From positions 6,653 to 13,228 of the forward strand of contig DPXH01000057.1 of the NCBI GenBank assembly GCA_003527405.1: 6,576 nucleotides of DNA, given 5' to 3'. Within the stretch, counting starts at the first letter, position 1. The number at the start of each line of letters is the position of its first letter. Source of the stretch: Candidatus Sediminicultor tertius. Lineage in GTDB: Bacteria; Atribacterota; Phoenicimicrobiia; Phoenicimicrobiales; Phoenicimicrobiaceae. Both the position numbers and the translations under genes were made by a program. The notes under the pieces were generated by a model. The model worked only from the letters and a program-made list of their open reading frames with translations. It was not told where the DNA came from and did not search any database. Shown here piece after piece: positions 1-5,997 of the stretch.

Positions 1-231
1 AATACTGCCAAAGATATTTCCAATAGCTAAATTGGGAGCTTTAATCCAAGCGGCGCCGACGCATGAAGTAATTTCAGGAAGAGCTGTGGCTAAGGGGATT
101 AACGCAGCTCCAATCCAGACTCTTCCCAATCCGGTCTTTTCTGCAATTATGTCTCCATAGCGAGTCAGTTTAGTACCTGTAAAAATTATTATTAACGCGC
201 ATATTAAAAATGATAGCCATAAGGTGAGCAA
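1..231 (-). CDS. Na+/Ca2+ antiporter (CaCA family), N-terminal part, cut by window edge
   Basis: The first 77 codons of a membrane cation antiporter; the rest lies beyond base 1. Residues 2-20 form a hydrophobic first membrane segment. After it comes the typical loop TRYGDIIAEKTGLGR (23-37) and then the alpha-1 repeat ATALPEIT (48-55), whose Pro-Glu pair (P52, E53) is the ion-binding signature of the family. AIGNIFGSI (69-77) matches the start of the next conserved helix, usually GN..GSN. Two small departures are visible: Ala50 where Ser is common after the Thr, and Ile77 where Asn is common after GS. Family members exchange Na+ or H+ for Ca2+ across the cytoplasmic membrane. I chose the TTG at 231-229 as start because no ATG or GTG lies in frame between the upstream stop (264-262) and the conserved region. 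An AGGAGG sits 12 nt upstream. The family is fairly sure; the exact start and the ion are not. Confidence 0.8.
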   Translation of the reverse strand, partial: MLTLWLSFLICALIIIFTGTKLTRYGDIIAEKTGLGRVWIGAALIPLATALPEITSCVGAAWIKAPNLAIGNIFGSI

Positions 232-243
232 ATTTACTACATT

Positions 244-249
244 CCTCCT
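244..249 (-). promoter_or_regulatory. Ribosome binding site of the antiporter gene
   Basis: A perfect AGGAGG, read on the minus strand. The only ATG nearby (242-240) is followed at once by TAG and cannot be the start. The site must therefore serve the in-frame TTG at 231-229 over a rather long 12-nt gap. Confidence 0.6.
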
Positions 250-284
250 GAAGTTGAAGTATTATATTTCTTATATTTTAAAGA

Positions 285-313
285 ATTATAGCATTTCTTT
301 AAAGGGTAAGCAA
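285..313 (-). promoter_or_regulatory. Sigma-70-type promoter for the antiporter gene
   Basis: Read on the minus strand, TTGCTT (313-308) is followed by exactly 17 nt and then a perfect TATAAT (290-285). The TATAAT is preceded by TGC, an extended -10 element. Transcription would start around 278 and give a leader of about 45 nt that includes the AGGAGG. This is the best promoter in the window. It shows that the antiporter is transcribed divergently from the plus-strand genes. Confidence 0.7.
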
Positions 314-322
314 TCAAAATTA

Positions 323-357
323 GTATCTCGTATCTCGTGAATCGTATATCGTATTTG
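323..357 (+). repeat. Tandem array of five 7-bp units (GTATNTC family)
   Basis: Five consecutive heptamers are visible: GTATCTC, GTATCTC, GTGAATC, GTATATC and GTATTTG. Related units, including the odd GTGAATC unit, recur at 5868-5888 and 5938-5951. Inverted units (CGATACG twice) lie at 6045-6058. It is non-coding, and its function is unknown. Confidence 0.75.
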
Positions 358-366
358 GTTAGCTTG

Positions 367-383
367 TTAGTTAGTTACCCGGT
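367..383 (+). repeat. 17-nt spacer block shared with the mscS upstream region
   Basis: TTAGTTAGTTACCCGGT matches 5842-5858 at 15 of 17 positions. Here it follows the heptamer array by 9 nt. In the other spacer it precedes the array by 9 nt. Confidence 0.55.
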
Positions 384-467
384 CTACCAGTCAATACAAC
401 AAGCAATACGATTCTACTTATTAATAACTGATAAGTGAAAACCCGCATTTAATACTAAAGACTAATT

Positions 468-523
468 CAATTGGTCAATTGGTCAATTGGCTAATCGGCG
501 AATTGGTGAATTGGTGAATTGAC
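468..523 (+). repeat. Tandem array of seven 8-bp units (NAATTGGN)
   Basis: The units, in register, are CAATTGGT, CAATTGGT, CAATTGGC, TAATCGGC, GAATTGGT, GAATTGGT and GAATTGAC. The first half carries the palindrome CAATTG. The second half has drifted to GAATTG, with a divergent unit between. The last unit ends in TTGACA (519-524), which could by chance act as a -35 element. Confidence 0.8.
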
Positions 524-592
524 ACTAACTGGTAAAATTTTAAAAAAAAATAAAATTTATGCAGGGATTTTATATTGTTTGTGGTATATAAT
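519..592 (+). promoter_or_regulatory. Possible promoter region for the BFN-domain gene
   Basis: There are two weak options. TTGACA (519-524) is a perfect -35, but 16 nt downstream there is only TAAAAA (541-546). A perfect TATAAT lies at 587-592, but nothing at the right distance upstream resembles a -35. The gene at 667 should have a promoter here, because it starts the plus-strand run and faces a divergent gene. I cannot choose between the two. Confidence 0.35.
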
Positions 593-666
593 ATATAGAG
601 AGAAGAAAAATCTTAAAATTAAAAGTAAAATATGTTAAAATGCAAAAATAAAAAAGAGGGATAAAA

Positions 667-1194
667 ATGATCAAGGTAAAAATTTCCGGTGTAGCAATTG
701 ACCCGGTGACGAAAGGTTTTGTGGTAATTTTAAAAGATGGAAATGAAAAAAGGTGGCTTCCTATCTGGGTAGGGCATTACGAAGCGAAGATGATTTCTTT
801 AGCTTTGGAAAAAGTAAAACCAGTAAGACCTTTACCCCATGATTTGATAAAAAATATTTTAGATTCCCTCGGTGTAGTTGTAACAAGAGTAGTAATTTGC
901 AATATTAAGGATAATACCTATTTTGCTTCAGTTAGATTAAAAATAAATCAAACGGAAAAAGAAATTGATGCCAGGCCGAGTGACGCTATTGCTTTAGCCT
1001 TGAGGGTAAATGCCCCTATTTACGTAACCGAAGAAGTATTAAATAAGGCTTCCACAGAGAAAGTCACTTTAGAGAACGAAAAAGAAATAAAGCTTGCCGA
1101 GTTACAACAAAAGATGCAAAAAGCGATAGAGGTAGAAAATTACGAAGAAGCTGCCAAGTTACGGGATCAAATCAGGAGCTTAGAAAAAAAATAA
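667..1194 (+). CDS. Bifunctional nuclease (BFN/DUF151) domain protein with C-terminal UVR motif
   Basis: A 175-residue cytosolic protein. Residues 1 to about 128 are a BFN (DUF151) domain, recognisable from LPIWVGHYEA (31-40), RPLPHDLI (54-61) and DARPSDAIALALR (101-113). After a charged linker, residues 143-174 form a UVR motif (LQQKMQKAIEVENYEEAAKL, then RDQIRSLE). This is the helical hairpin by which UvrB and UvrC bind each other, also found in McsA and ClpC-like proteins. BFN domains were named for nuclease activity reported for a plant member; the role in bacteria is poorly defined. The domain order, with a C-terminal UVR, is a known architecture, and the length is normal for it. GAGGG at 656-660 lies 6 nt before the ATG. 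It appears to be transcribed alone or as first gene of a loose run. The family is sure, the biochemical role is not. Confidence 0.9.
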   Translation: MIKVKISGVAIDPVTKGFVVILKDGNEKRWLPIWVGHYEAKMISLALEKVKPVRPLPHDLIKNILDSLGVVVTRVVICNIKDNTYFASVRLKINQTEKEIDARPSDAIALALRVNAPIYVTEEVLNKASTEKVTLENEKEIKLAELQQKMQKAIEVENYEEAAKLRDQIRSLEKK

Positions 1195-1202
1195 TTTTTT
1201 CT
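1182..1202 (+). terminator. Weak A/T dyad at the end of the BFN gene
   Basis: AGAAAAAA (1182-1189) and TTTTTTCT (1195-1202) are perfectly complementary around a 5-nt loop, and more T-rich sequence follows. The stem has only one G-C pair, so it is a poor terminator by itself. A second small dyad lies at 1221-1242 (AACTATT/AATAGTT, 8-nt loop) with no T tail on this strand. The rest of 1195-1342 shows nothing I recognise. Confidence 0.25.
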
Positions 1203-1342
1203 TTCCCTTTTTTCCTCAAAAACTATTAGTCTCCAAATAGTTAAAATAAGAAAGCAGTAAATTAATTAAGATTTAAAGAACAATTTTAAAGGGAATCAAT
1301 TAAGTAAAAATATTTAAATTTTAAAGGAAAGGCGAAAATAAA

Positions 1343-2053
1343 TTGACCATGAGAAAAGTAATAATAGATCCAGAAATTTTTGTTCAATTTCCTGATTTTA
1401 AAAGAGGGATTATAGTTGTTAAAAATATAGAAAATGCACTCGGCAATAAAAGAATAAAGAAACCTTTAAATAAAGAGATTGAAAAGAGGATGAAGGAAGA
1501 TTTAATTGAACATCCCTTTGTAAAAGCCTGGGATAAAGCACATTTAAAATTCGGTTCTAATCCTAATAAATTTCCTCCCTCTATAAAATCACTTTTAAAG
1601 AGGATCAAAAAGGGCGGAGGATTTCCTTTTATTAACTCAGTAGTAGCCTTATTTAATTATATTTCTATAAAATATCTTATCCCTTGTGGCGGAGATGATG
1701 TTGATAAAATTGAGGGGAATTTACATCTTGGTTTTGCCAAAGGGAATGAATGGTTTGTTGCTTTAGGCAGTGAAGAGAAAGAGAATCCTCAACTCGGAGA
1801 GGTAATTTATTTTGATGATAAAACTTTAAAAGTAATGTGTAGGAGATGGAATTGGCGGAATGGTGATTTTAGTAAAATAACTGAAAATACCAAAAGGATG
1901 GTTATTAATATTGACGGAATCGGAGCAGTTCCCCAATCAATTATAGAGGAAGCAAGAGATGAGTTGGCAAAATTATTAATCGAGCGGTGCAAAGCAGAAC
2001 TAACTACCGATTTACTGAATCGAAATAATAGAGAGATTGAAATAGATTTTTAA
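1343..2053 (+). CDS. Free-standing B3/B4 (PheRS-beta editing-type) domain protein
   Basis: A 236-residue cytosolic protein made almost wholly of the B3/B4 domain, which in phenylalanyl-tRNA synthetase beta hydrolyses mischarged Tyr-tRNA(Phe). Family landmarks are KAWDKAHLKFGSNPNKFPPS (61-80), GGFPFINSVVALFNYISIKY (92-111), PCGGDDVDKIEG (114-125) and CRRWNWR (166-172). No synthetase core, anticodon-binding or tRNA-binding domain is present. Free-standing homologues are widespread; a trans-editing or related tRNA/amino-acid role is often suggested, but I know of no settled substrate. The TTG at 1343 has GGAAAGG (1326-1332) ending 10 nt upstream. The ATG at 1349, two codons later, would be 16 nt away, so TTG is slightly favoured; the difference is two residues. 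The next gene, hisC, starts 53 nt after the stop. Confidence 0.85.
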   Translation: MTMRKVIIDPEIFVQFPDFKRGIIVVKNIENALGNKRIKKPLNKEIEKRMKEDLIEHPFVKAWDKAHLKFGSNPNKFPPSIKSLLKRIKKGGGFPFINSVVALFNYISIKYLIPCGGDDVDKIEGNLHLGFAKGNEWFVALGSEEKENPQLGEVIYFDDKTLKVMCRRWNWRNGDFSKITENTKRMVINIDGIGAVPQSIIEEARDELAKLLIERCKAELTTDLLNRNNREIEIDF

Positions 2054-2056
2054 ATT

Positions 2057-2081
2057 GTGTTAGGAGATACTACTTTGACAC
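2057..2081 (-). repeat. Degenerate 25-bp palindromic repeat upstream of hisC
   Basis: This stretch begins GTGTTAGGAGATACTAC and ends TTTGACAC. It aligns without gaps to the reverse complement of 3178-3202 at 19 of 25 positions, with all differences between positions 5 and 16. Its ends GTGT and ACAC preserve the outer palindrome. It starts 3 nt after the stop codon of the B3/B4 gene. Strand is given relative to the copy at 3178. Confidence 0.6.
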
Positions 2082-2106
2082 AGTAAGAAGGGAGCAATAA
2101 CAAGAT

Positions 2107-3210
2107 ATGAAAAAAGATAAAAAATATTATCGCGATAATTTAAGAGAGTTAAAACCTTATGACCCTCATGAAGTACCTTATAAAATAAAATTAAATGCTA
2201 ATGAAAACCCTTATGGTTTACCAGAAGAAATTATTGAAGAGATATTAAGGAAGGCAAAAAATTTAGAATATTTTCGGTACCCTAACGCAAATTCTGTGAA
2301 GCTAAGTGAAGCTGTTTCTTCTTTTTGGGGTTTAAGCAGAGATAATATAGTTATAGGAAATGGTTCTGATGAACTTATTGATTATTTAATCAAGGCCTTT
2401 TCCGAAAAAGGGAGAACCATTATTACCACTGCACCCTCTTTTGCTATGTATAAAATATATTCAATTGTTAACGGTTCTAATTTTGTACAAATTCCTTTAA
2501 GTCAGGACAATTTTAGTTTAAATGAGGATGAGGTTTTAGAGGAAGCGAAAAAGGAAGACTCTTCTATAGTTTTTATAGCTTATCCCAATGCTCCTACCGG
2601 AAATTATTTTGCCGAGGACAAGATTATAAAAATAATTGAAGAATCAGGTTGTCTGGTAGTAGTGGATGAAGCTTACTTTGAGTTTGGAGAAAAGACTTTT
2701 GTGCCTCTTATTTCTCAATACGATAATTTAGTTATCCTTAGAACATTTTCTAAAGCTTACAGTTTAGCCGGTTTACGGGTGGGATATTTACTTTCTAATC
2801 CTGAAATTATTAGTGAAGTAAGAAAAGTAAAAAGTCCCTTTAATGTAAATACTTTTTCTCAACTTGCTGCCCAGGTAGTTTTTGAAAATAAAGAAATTTT
2901 AAAAGATGGCATAAAGAAAATCGTTGAAGAACGCGAAAAATTAATAAACAGAATAAACAAAATTCACCCTTTCAAAGCCCATCCTTCTCAGACCAATTTT
3001 GTTTTGGTCGAGGTGGGTTCTAAAGAAAGCACAGATTTAGTTTATAATAATTTATTAGAACAAGGAATTTTAATTCAAACAATATCTGATCCGGCTTTTT
3101 CAAGATCCAGATATTTTTTACGTATAACTATAGGAAATAAAGAAGAGAATAATATTTTGATTAAAGGGTTAGAAAAGGTGTCAAAGGACCGTCCCCTGAC
3201 ACGTTTTTAA
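2107..3210 (+). CDS. hisC: Histidinol-phosphate aminotransferase
   Basis: A pyridoxal-phosphate enzyme (367 aa, a normal length) that converts imidazole-acetol phosphate plus glutamate to L-histidinol phosphate and 2-oxoglutarate in histidine synthesis. Fold type I class II aminotransferase features are all present. They are LNANENPYG (29-37), YPN (58-60), GNGSDE (84-89), YPNAPTGN (159-166, N161), DEAY (187-190, with D187 for the pyridine nitrogen and Y190), SKAYSLAGLR (215-224, with PLP-binding K216 and phosphate-contacting R224) and R339 for the substrate carboxylate. AAGGGAG (2088-2094) lies 12 nt before the ATG. The last residues (about 358-367, SKDRPLTRF) are encoded by an intergenic-type repeat, and the stop follows its T run, so the natural C-terminus has probably been replaced. 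No other his gene is in view. A broader aromatic or tyrosine aminotransferase role is possible, since HisC-like enzymes can double in that way. Confidence 0.92.
   Translation: MKKDKKYYRDNLRELKPYDPHEVPYKIKLNANENPYGLPEEIIEEILRKAKNLEYFRYPNANSVKLSEAVSSFWGLSRDNIVIGNGSDELIDYLIKAFSEKGRTIITTAPSFAMYKIYSIVNGSNFVQIPLSQDNFSLNEDEVLEEAKKEDSSIVFIAYPNAPTGNYFAEDKIIKIIEESGCLVVVDEAYFEFGEKTFVPLISQYDNLVILRTFSKAYSLAGLRVGYLLSNPEIISEVRKVKSPFNVNTFSQLAAQVVFENKEILKDGIKKIVEEREKLINRINKIHPFKAHPSQTNFVLVEVGSKESTDLVYNNLLEQGILIQTISDPAFSRSRYFLRITIGNKEENNILIKGLEKVSKDRPLTRF
3178..3202 (+). repeat. 25-bp palindromic repeat overlapping the hisC 3' end
   Basis: Outer arms GTGTCA (3178-3183) and TGACAC (3197-3202) are a perfect inverted repeat around a core containing GGA-CCG-TCC. 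The type (GTGTCAGGGGACGG on the other strand) resembles REP-like palindromes I recall from many anaerobic bacterial genomes, often near IS200-like REP-associated transposases. No such transposase is in this window. A degenerate inverted copy lies at 2057-2081. Confidence 0.65.
3178..3208 (+). terminator. Hairpin plus T5 at the hisC-clpB junction
   Basis: The 6-bp outer stem (GTGTCA/TGACAC), a 2x2 internal loop and a 3-bp inner stem (GGA/TCC) are followed by GTTTTT (3203-3208). This has the form of an intrinsic terminator or attenuator. It lies inside the hisC coding frame and only 16 nt before the clpB ATG. If it works, clpB depends on read-through or on its own promoter, and I see no clear promoter inside the hisC 3' end. 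Confidence 0.4.
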
Positions 3211-3215
3211 AGGAG
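3209..3215 (+). promoter_or_regulatory. clpB ribosome binding site, decides the start
   Basis: AAAGGAG overlaps the last two bases of the hisC stop codon and lies 8 nt before the ATG at 3224. The in-frame GTG at 3215 uses the last G of this site, so it cannot be the start it serves. The overlap with the stop suggests translational coupling with hisC. Confidence 0.8.
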
Positions 3216-3223
3216 TGATAGAG

Positions 3224-5821
3224 ATGATTAAATTTGATAAATTTACCATAAAAGCCCAAGAGGCAATTGGCGAAGCACAGCAAATTGCTACCAGTTATAA
3301 CCATCAAGAGATAAAAAGCGAACATCTTTTATTGGCTTTAATTAATCAGAAAGAGGGAGTTATCCCTTCAATATTGCAGAAGTTAGAAGTTAATTCTGAA
3401 GAACTTAAAGTAAAATTAGAAAAATTATTAGAAAAAATTCCTCAGGTCTATGGAGGTGGCGGAGGGCAGCAATATATCGGAAACGAACTTAACGATATAT
3501 TAAATACGGCTCAACAGGAAGCTCAAAAAGTAAAAGATGAATATGTAAGTACAGAACATATATTTATTGCTTTGGTTGAAGCAGAAGGAACCAGAGTTAG
3601 TGAAATATTGAAGGCAGAAGGAATCAGTAAAGATAAAATTTACCAGGCTTTAGTCAATATTCGAGGAAGCCAAAGGATAACTGATCAGAATCCGGAAGAA
3701 AAATATCAGGCTTTGGAACGTTATTCCCGTGACCTGACTGAATTAGCTAGAAGAGGAAAACTCGATCCGGTAATTGGGCGGGACGAAGAGATAAGAAAAG
3801 TTATGCAAATTCTCTCCCGTCGTACGAAGAATAACCCTATGTTAATCGGTGAACCGGGGGTAGGGAAAACTGCCATTGCCGAAGGCCTGTCACAGAGAAT
3901 TGTGCGGGGAGATGTCCCTGAAGGATTAAAGAGTAAAAGGATAATAGTATTAGATATAAGTGCCATGGTTGCCGGTGCAAAATATAGAGGAGAATTTGAG
4001 GATCGGCTAAAAGCTGTTTTGAAAGAAATTCAAGGTGCCGAAGGAGAGATAATCGTTTTTATAGATGAAATTCATACTTTGGTAGGAGCAGGGGCAGCCG
4101 AAGGAGCTATAGATGCTTCAAATATGTTAAAACCGGCTTTAGCTCGCGGAGAACTTCATTGTATCGGAGCAACTACTTTAAAGGAATATAAAAAATATAT
4201 TGAAAAAGATGCAGCCTTAGAGCGACGGTTTCAACCAGTATTAATTAAGGAACCTTCGGTAGAAGATACAATTTCTATTTTACGAGGGTTAAAGGAAAGA
4301 TATGAAGTACATCATGGAGTAAAAATAAAAGATTCAGCTTTAATTGCCGCAGCTGTTCTTTCGGGTCGATATATAACTGATAGATTTTTACCTGATAAAG
4401 CTATCGATTTAGTTGACGAAGCAGCTGCCAGTTTACGGATAGAAATTGATAGTATGCCTATCGAAATAGATGAAGTGGAAAGAAAAATTATTCAATTAGA
4501 GATAGAAAAACAGGCTCTAAAGAAAGAGAAAGAGGTCAGCTCTCAAGAACGATTAGAAAAGATAGAGAAGGAATTAAGTACTCTTAAAGAAAAAAGAGAT
4601 AGCATGAAATTGCATTGGAATAATGAAAAAGAAGGTATTCAAAAAATTCACGAGATAAAAAGCAAAATTGAACAAGCGAAAATAGAAGCCGAAAAAGCAG
4701 AAAGAGAAGGGAACCTTAATCGAGTTGCCGAGTTAAAATATGGAGTAATCCCGCAACTTCAAAAAAAATTGGAAGAAGAAAATAAAAAATTGGCTTCTTT
4801 ACAAAAAGAAACAAAAATGCTTAAAGAAGAAGTGGATGAAGAGGATATTGCTGAAATTGTCTCTAAATGGACTGGTATCCCCGTTGGCCGGCTTATGGAG
4901 GGTGAAGCAAGTAAATTAGTCAGGATGGAAGAAGAGCTTAAACAAAGAGTAGTCGGACAAGATGAGGCAATCAGGTTAATTTCCAATGCTATCAGAAGAT
5001 CCCGGGTAGGGATAGCAGACCCCAAAAGGCCGGTAGGGTCATTTATCTTTATGGGGCCCACAGGCGTAGGAAAAACCGAACTTGCACGAAGTTTAGCTGA
5101 TTTTTTATTTGATGATGAAAATGCCCTGGTACGTATTGATATGTCTGAATATATGGAGAGGCACAGTGTAGCCCGGTTAATCGGGGCTCCCCCGGGTTAT
5201 GTCGGGTATGAAGAAGGAGGTCAACTCACCGAAATTGTTAGGCGCAAACCTTATTCAGTTATTCTCTTTGATGAAATCGAGAAGGCCCATCCCGATGTTT
5301 TTAATATTCTATTACAGATTTTAGATGATGGACGCTTAACTGATGGACAGGGCAGGATAGTTAATTTTAAAAATTCTATTCTAATTATGACTTCTAATAT
5401 TGGAAGTCATTGGATTTACGAAATGAATGAGGGGAATAGAGAATCTGTTATGCAGAAAGTAATGGATTCACTGCGGGAACATTTTAAGCCGGAATTTATA
5501 AACAGACTTGATGAGATAATTATCTTTAACAATTTAGATAAAGAACAGATTATTAAAATTGTGGATATTCAATTGAATATTCTAAAGGAAAGATTGCTGG
5601 GCAAGAAGATAGGTTTGAAAGTGACTACAAGGGCAAAGGAATTTTTAGCCGAAAAAGGCTACGACCCTCATTATGGAGCTCGGCCTTTAAAGAGAACTAT
5701 TCAAAGATACATTCAAGATCCCTTAGCTTTGCAGATTTTAGAGGGAGTTTTTAAAGAGGGGGATAAAGTAGAAACCGATTTGGATGACAAAAACGAAAAG
5801 ATAATTTTCAAAAAAATGTGA
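3224..5821 (+). CDS. clpB: ATP-dependent disaggregase ClpB (Hsp100)
   Basis: An 865-residue cytosolic AAA+ unfoldase that threads aggregated proteins through a hexameric ring together with DnaK. Residue numbers count from the ATG at 3224. Two Clp_N repeats fill about 1-145. In the first AAA+ module, Walker A is GEPGVGKT (209-216), the pore-loop Tyr is 254, Walker B DE is 281-282 and the arginine-finger pair is R334/R335. The coiled-coil middle domain, rich in Glu and Lys, spans about 405-535 and marks ClpB rather than ClpC or ClpA. In the second module, Walker A is GPTGVGKT (611-618), the pore loop is GYVGY (Y659), Walker B DE is 683-684, the Arg finger is R761 (FINRLDE) and sensor 2 is GARPLKR (R820). 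No IGL/IGF ClpP-docking loop is seen where ClpA and ClpC carry it. The gene is complete and intact. I find no CIRCE (TTAGCACTC) operator upstream, so heat-shock control, if any, is not visible. Confidence 0.97.
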   Translation: MIKFDKFTIKAQEAIGEAQQIATSYNHQEIKSEHLLLALINQKEGVIPSILQKLEVNSEELKVKLEKLLEKIPQVYGGGGGQQYIGNELNDILNTAQQEAQKVKDEYVSTEHIFIALVEAEGTRVSEILKAEGISKDKIYQALVNIRGSQRITDQNPEEKYQALERYSRDLTELARRGKLDPVIGRDEEIRKVMQILSRRTKNNPMLIGEPGVGKTAIAEGLSQRIVRGDVPEGLKSKRIIVLDISAMVAGAKYRGEFEDRLKAVLKEIQGAEGEIIVFIDEIHTLVGAGAAEGAIDASNMLKPALARGELHCIGATTLKEYKKYIEKDAALERRFQPVLIKEPSVEDTISILRGLKERYEVHHGVKIKDSALIAAAVLSGRYITDRFLPDKAIDLVDEAAASLRIEIDSMPIEIDEVERKIIQLEIEKQALKKEKEVSSQERLEKIEKELSTLKEKRDSMKLHWNNEKEGIQKIHEIKSKIEQAKIEAEKAEREGNLNRVAELKYGVIPQLQKKLEEENKKLASLQKETKMLKEEVDEEDIAEIVSKWTGIPVGRLMEGEASKLVRMEEELKQRVVGQDEAIRLISNAIRRSRVGIADPKRPVGSFIFMGPTGVGKTELARSLADFLFDDENALVRIDMSEYMERHSVARLIGAPPGYVGYEEGGQLTEIVRRKPYSVILFDEIEKAHPDVFNILLQILDDGRLTDGQGRIVNFKNSILIMTSNIGSHWIYEMNEGNRESVMQKVMDSLREHFKPEFINRLDEIIIFNNLDKEQIIKIVDIQLNILKERLLGKKIGLKVTTRAKEFLAEKGYDPHYGARPLKRTIQRYIQDPLALQILEGVFKEGDKVETDLDDKNEKIIFKKM

Positions 5822-5841
5822 ATTTGAGATTAGTTAAATAG

Positions 5842-5890
5842 TTAGTTGGTTACCTGGTTGCAAATTCGTATTTCGTGAATCGTATCTCGG
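5842..5890 (+). repeat. Copy of the first-spacer blocks in swapped order
   Basis: 5842-5858 matches 367-383 (15/17). 5867-5889 matches 329-351 (21/23), covering the units GTATTTC, GTGAATC and GTATCTC. In the first spacer the heptamers come before the 17-nt block; here they come after it. Confidence 0.65.
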
Positions 5891-5904
5891 AAATAAATAG
5901 AATT

Positions 5905-5918
5905 CAGGAGCCAGGAGT
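5905..5918 (+). repeat. Two CAGGAGY heptamers
   Basis: CAGGAGC and CAGGAGT stand in tandem. The following heptamers in the same register (CGGTATT, CAGAATA) look like decayed or neighbouring units. This is a second 7-bp repeat family beside the GTATNTC one. Confidence 0.45.
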
Positions 5919-5997
5919 CGGTATTCAGAATAAGGCCGTATATCGTATTATAGCTCATAGTATATGGAATAAATATAAAATATACCAATCCTTTATT

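Larger units (their letters stand above)
314..666. other. Repeat-rich intergenic spacer between divergent genes
   Basis: I find no coding sequence here. The spacer holds a 7-bp-period array (323-357), a 17-nt block that recurs before mscS (367-383), an 8-bp-period array (468-523), and an A/T-rich stretch (from about 534) leading to the gene at 667. The sequence between these arrays looks like further degraded short-unit repeat. Confidence 0.6.

Noticed and set aside
323..523. CRISPR-like array
   Set aside because: The units are only 7-8 bp with no unique spacers, and no cas gene is in the window.
1384..1608. Open frame on the minus strand, 74 codons
   Set aside because: It lies wholly antisense within the B3/B4 gene, has no family resemblance, and has no visible ribosome site. 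The plus-strand frame is clearly the real one.
1807..1992. Open frame on the minus strand, 61 codons
   Set aside because: Antisense to the conserved CRRWNWR part of the B3/B4 gene; a shadow of its codon pattern.
3215..3223. GTG start for clpB three codons upstream of the ATG
   Set aside because: The GTG overlaps the AAAGGAG ribosome site. ClpB proteins usually begin close to the FDKFTIKAQEA motif, which fits the ATG at 3224.
2054..3223. CIRCE or other heat-shock operator for clpB
   Set aside because: I looked for TTAGCACTC and GAGTGCTAA on both strands and found neither; the only inverted repeat near clpB is the GTGTCA palindrome.
3721..3966. Open frame on the minus strand, 81 codons
   Set aside because: Antisense to the first Walker A region of clpB; such shadows are common opposite conserved AAA+ coding sequence.
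4759..5061. Open frame on the minus strand, 100 codons
   Set aside because: Antisense to the end of the middle domain and second Walker A of clpB. The Ser- and Ile-rich translation is the mirror of Glu/Lys- and Asp-rich codons.
667..5821. A novel multi-gene defence or biosynthetic system
   Set aside because: All four complete genes belong to known families with ordinary lengths and intact motifs. Their shared strand and modest gaps are not evidence of a joint system.
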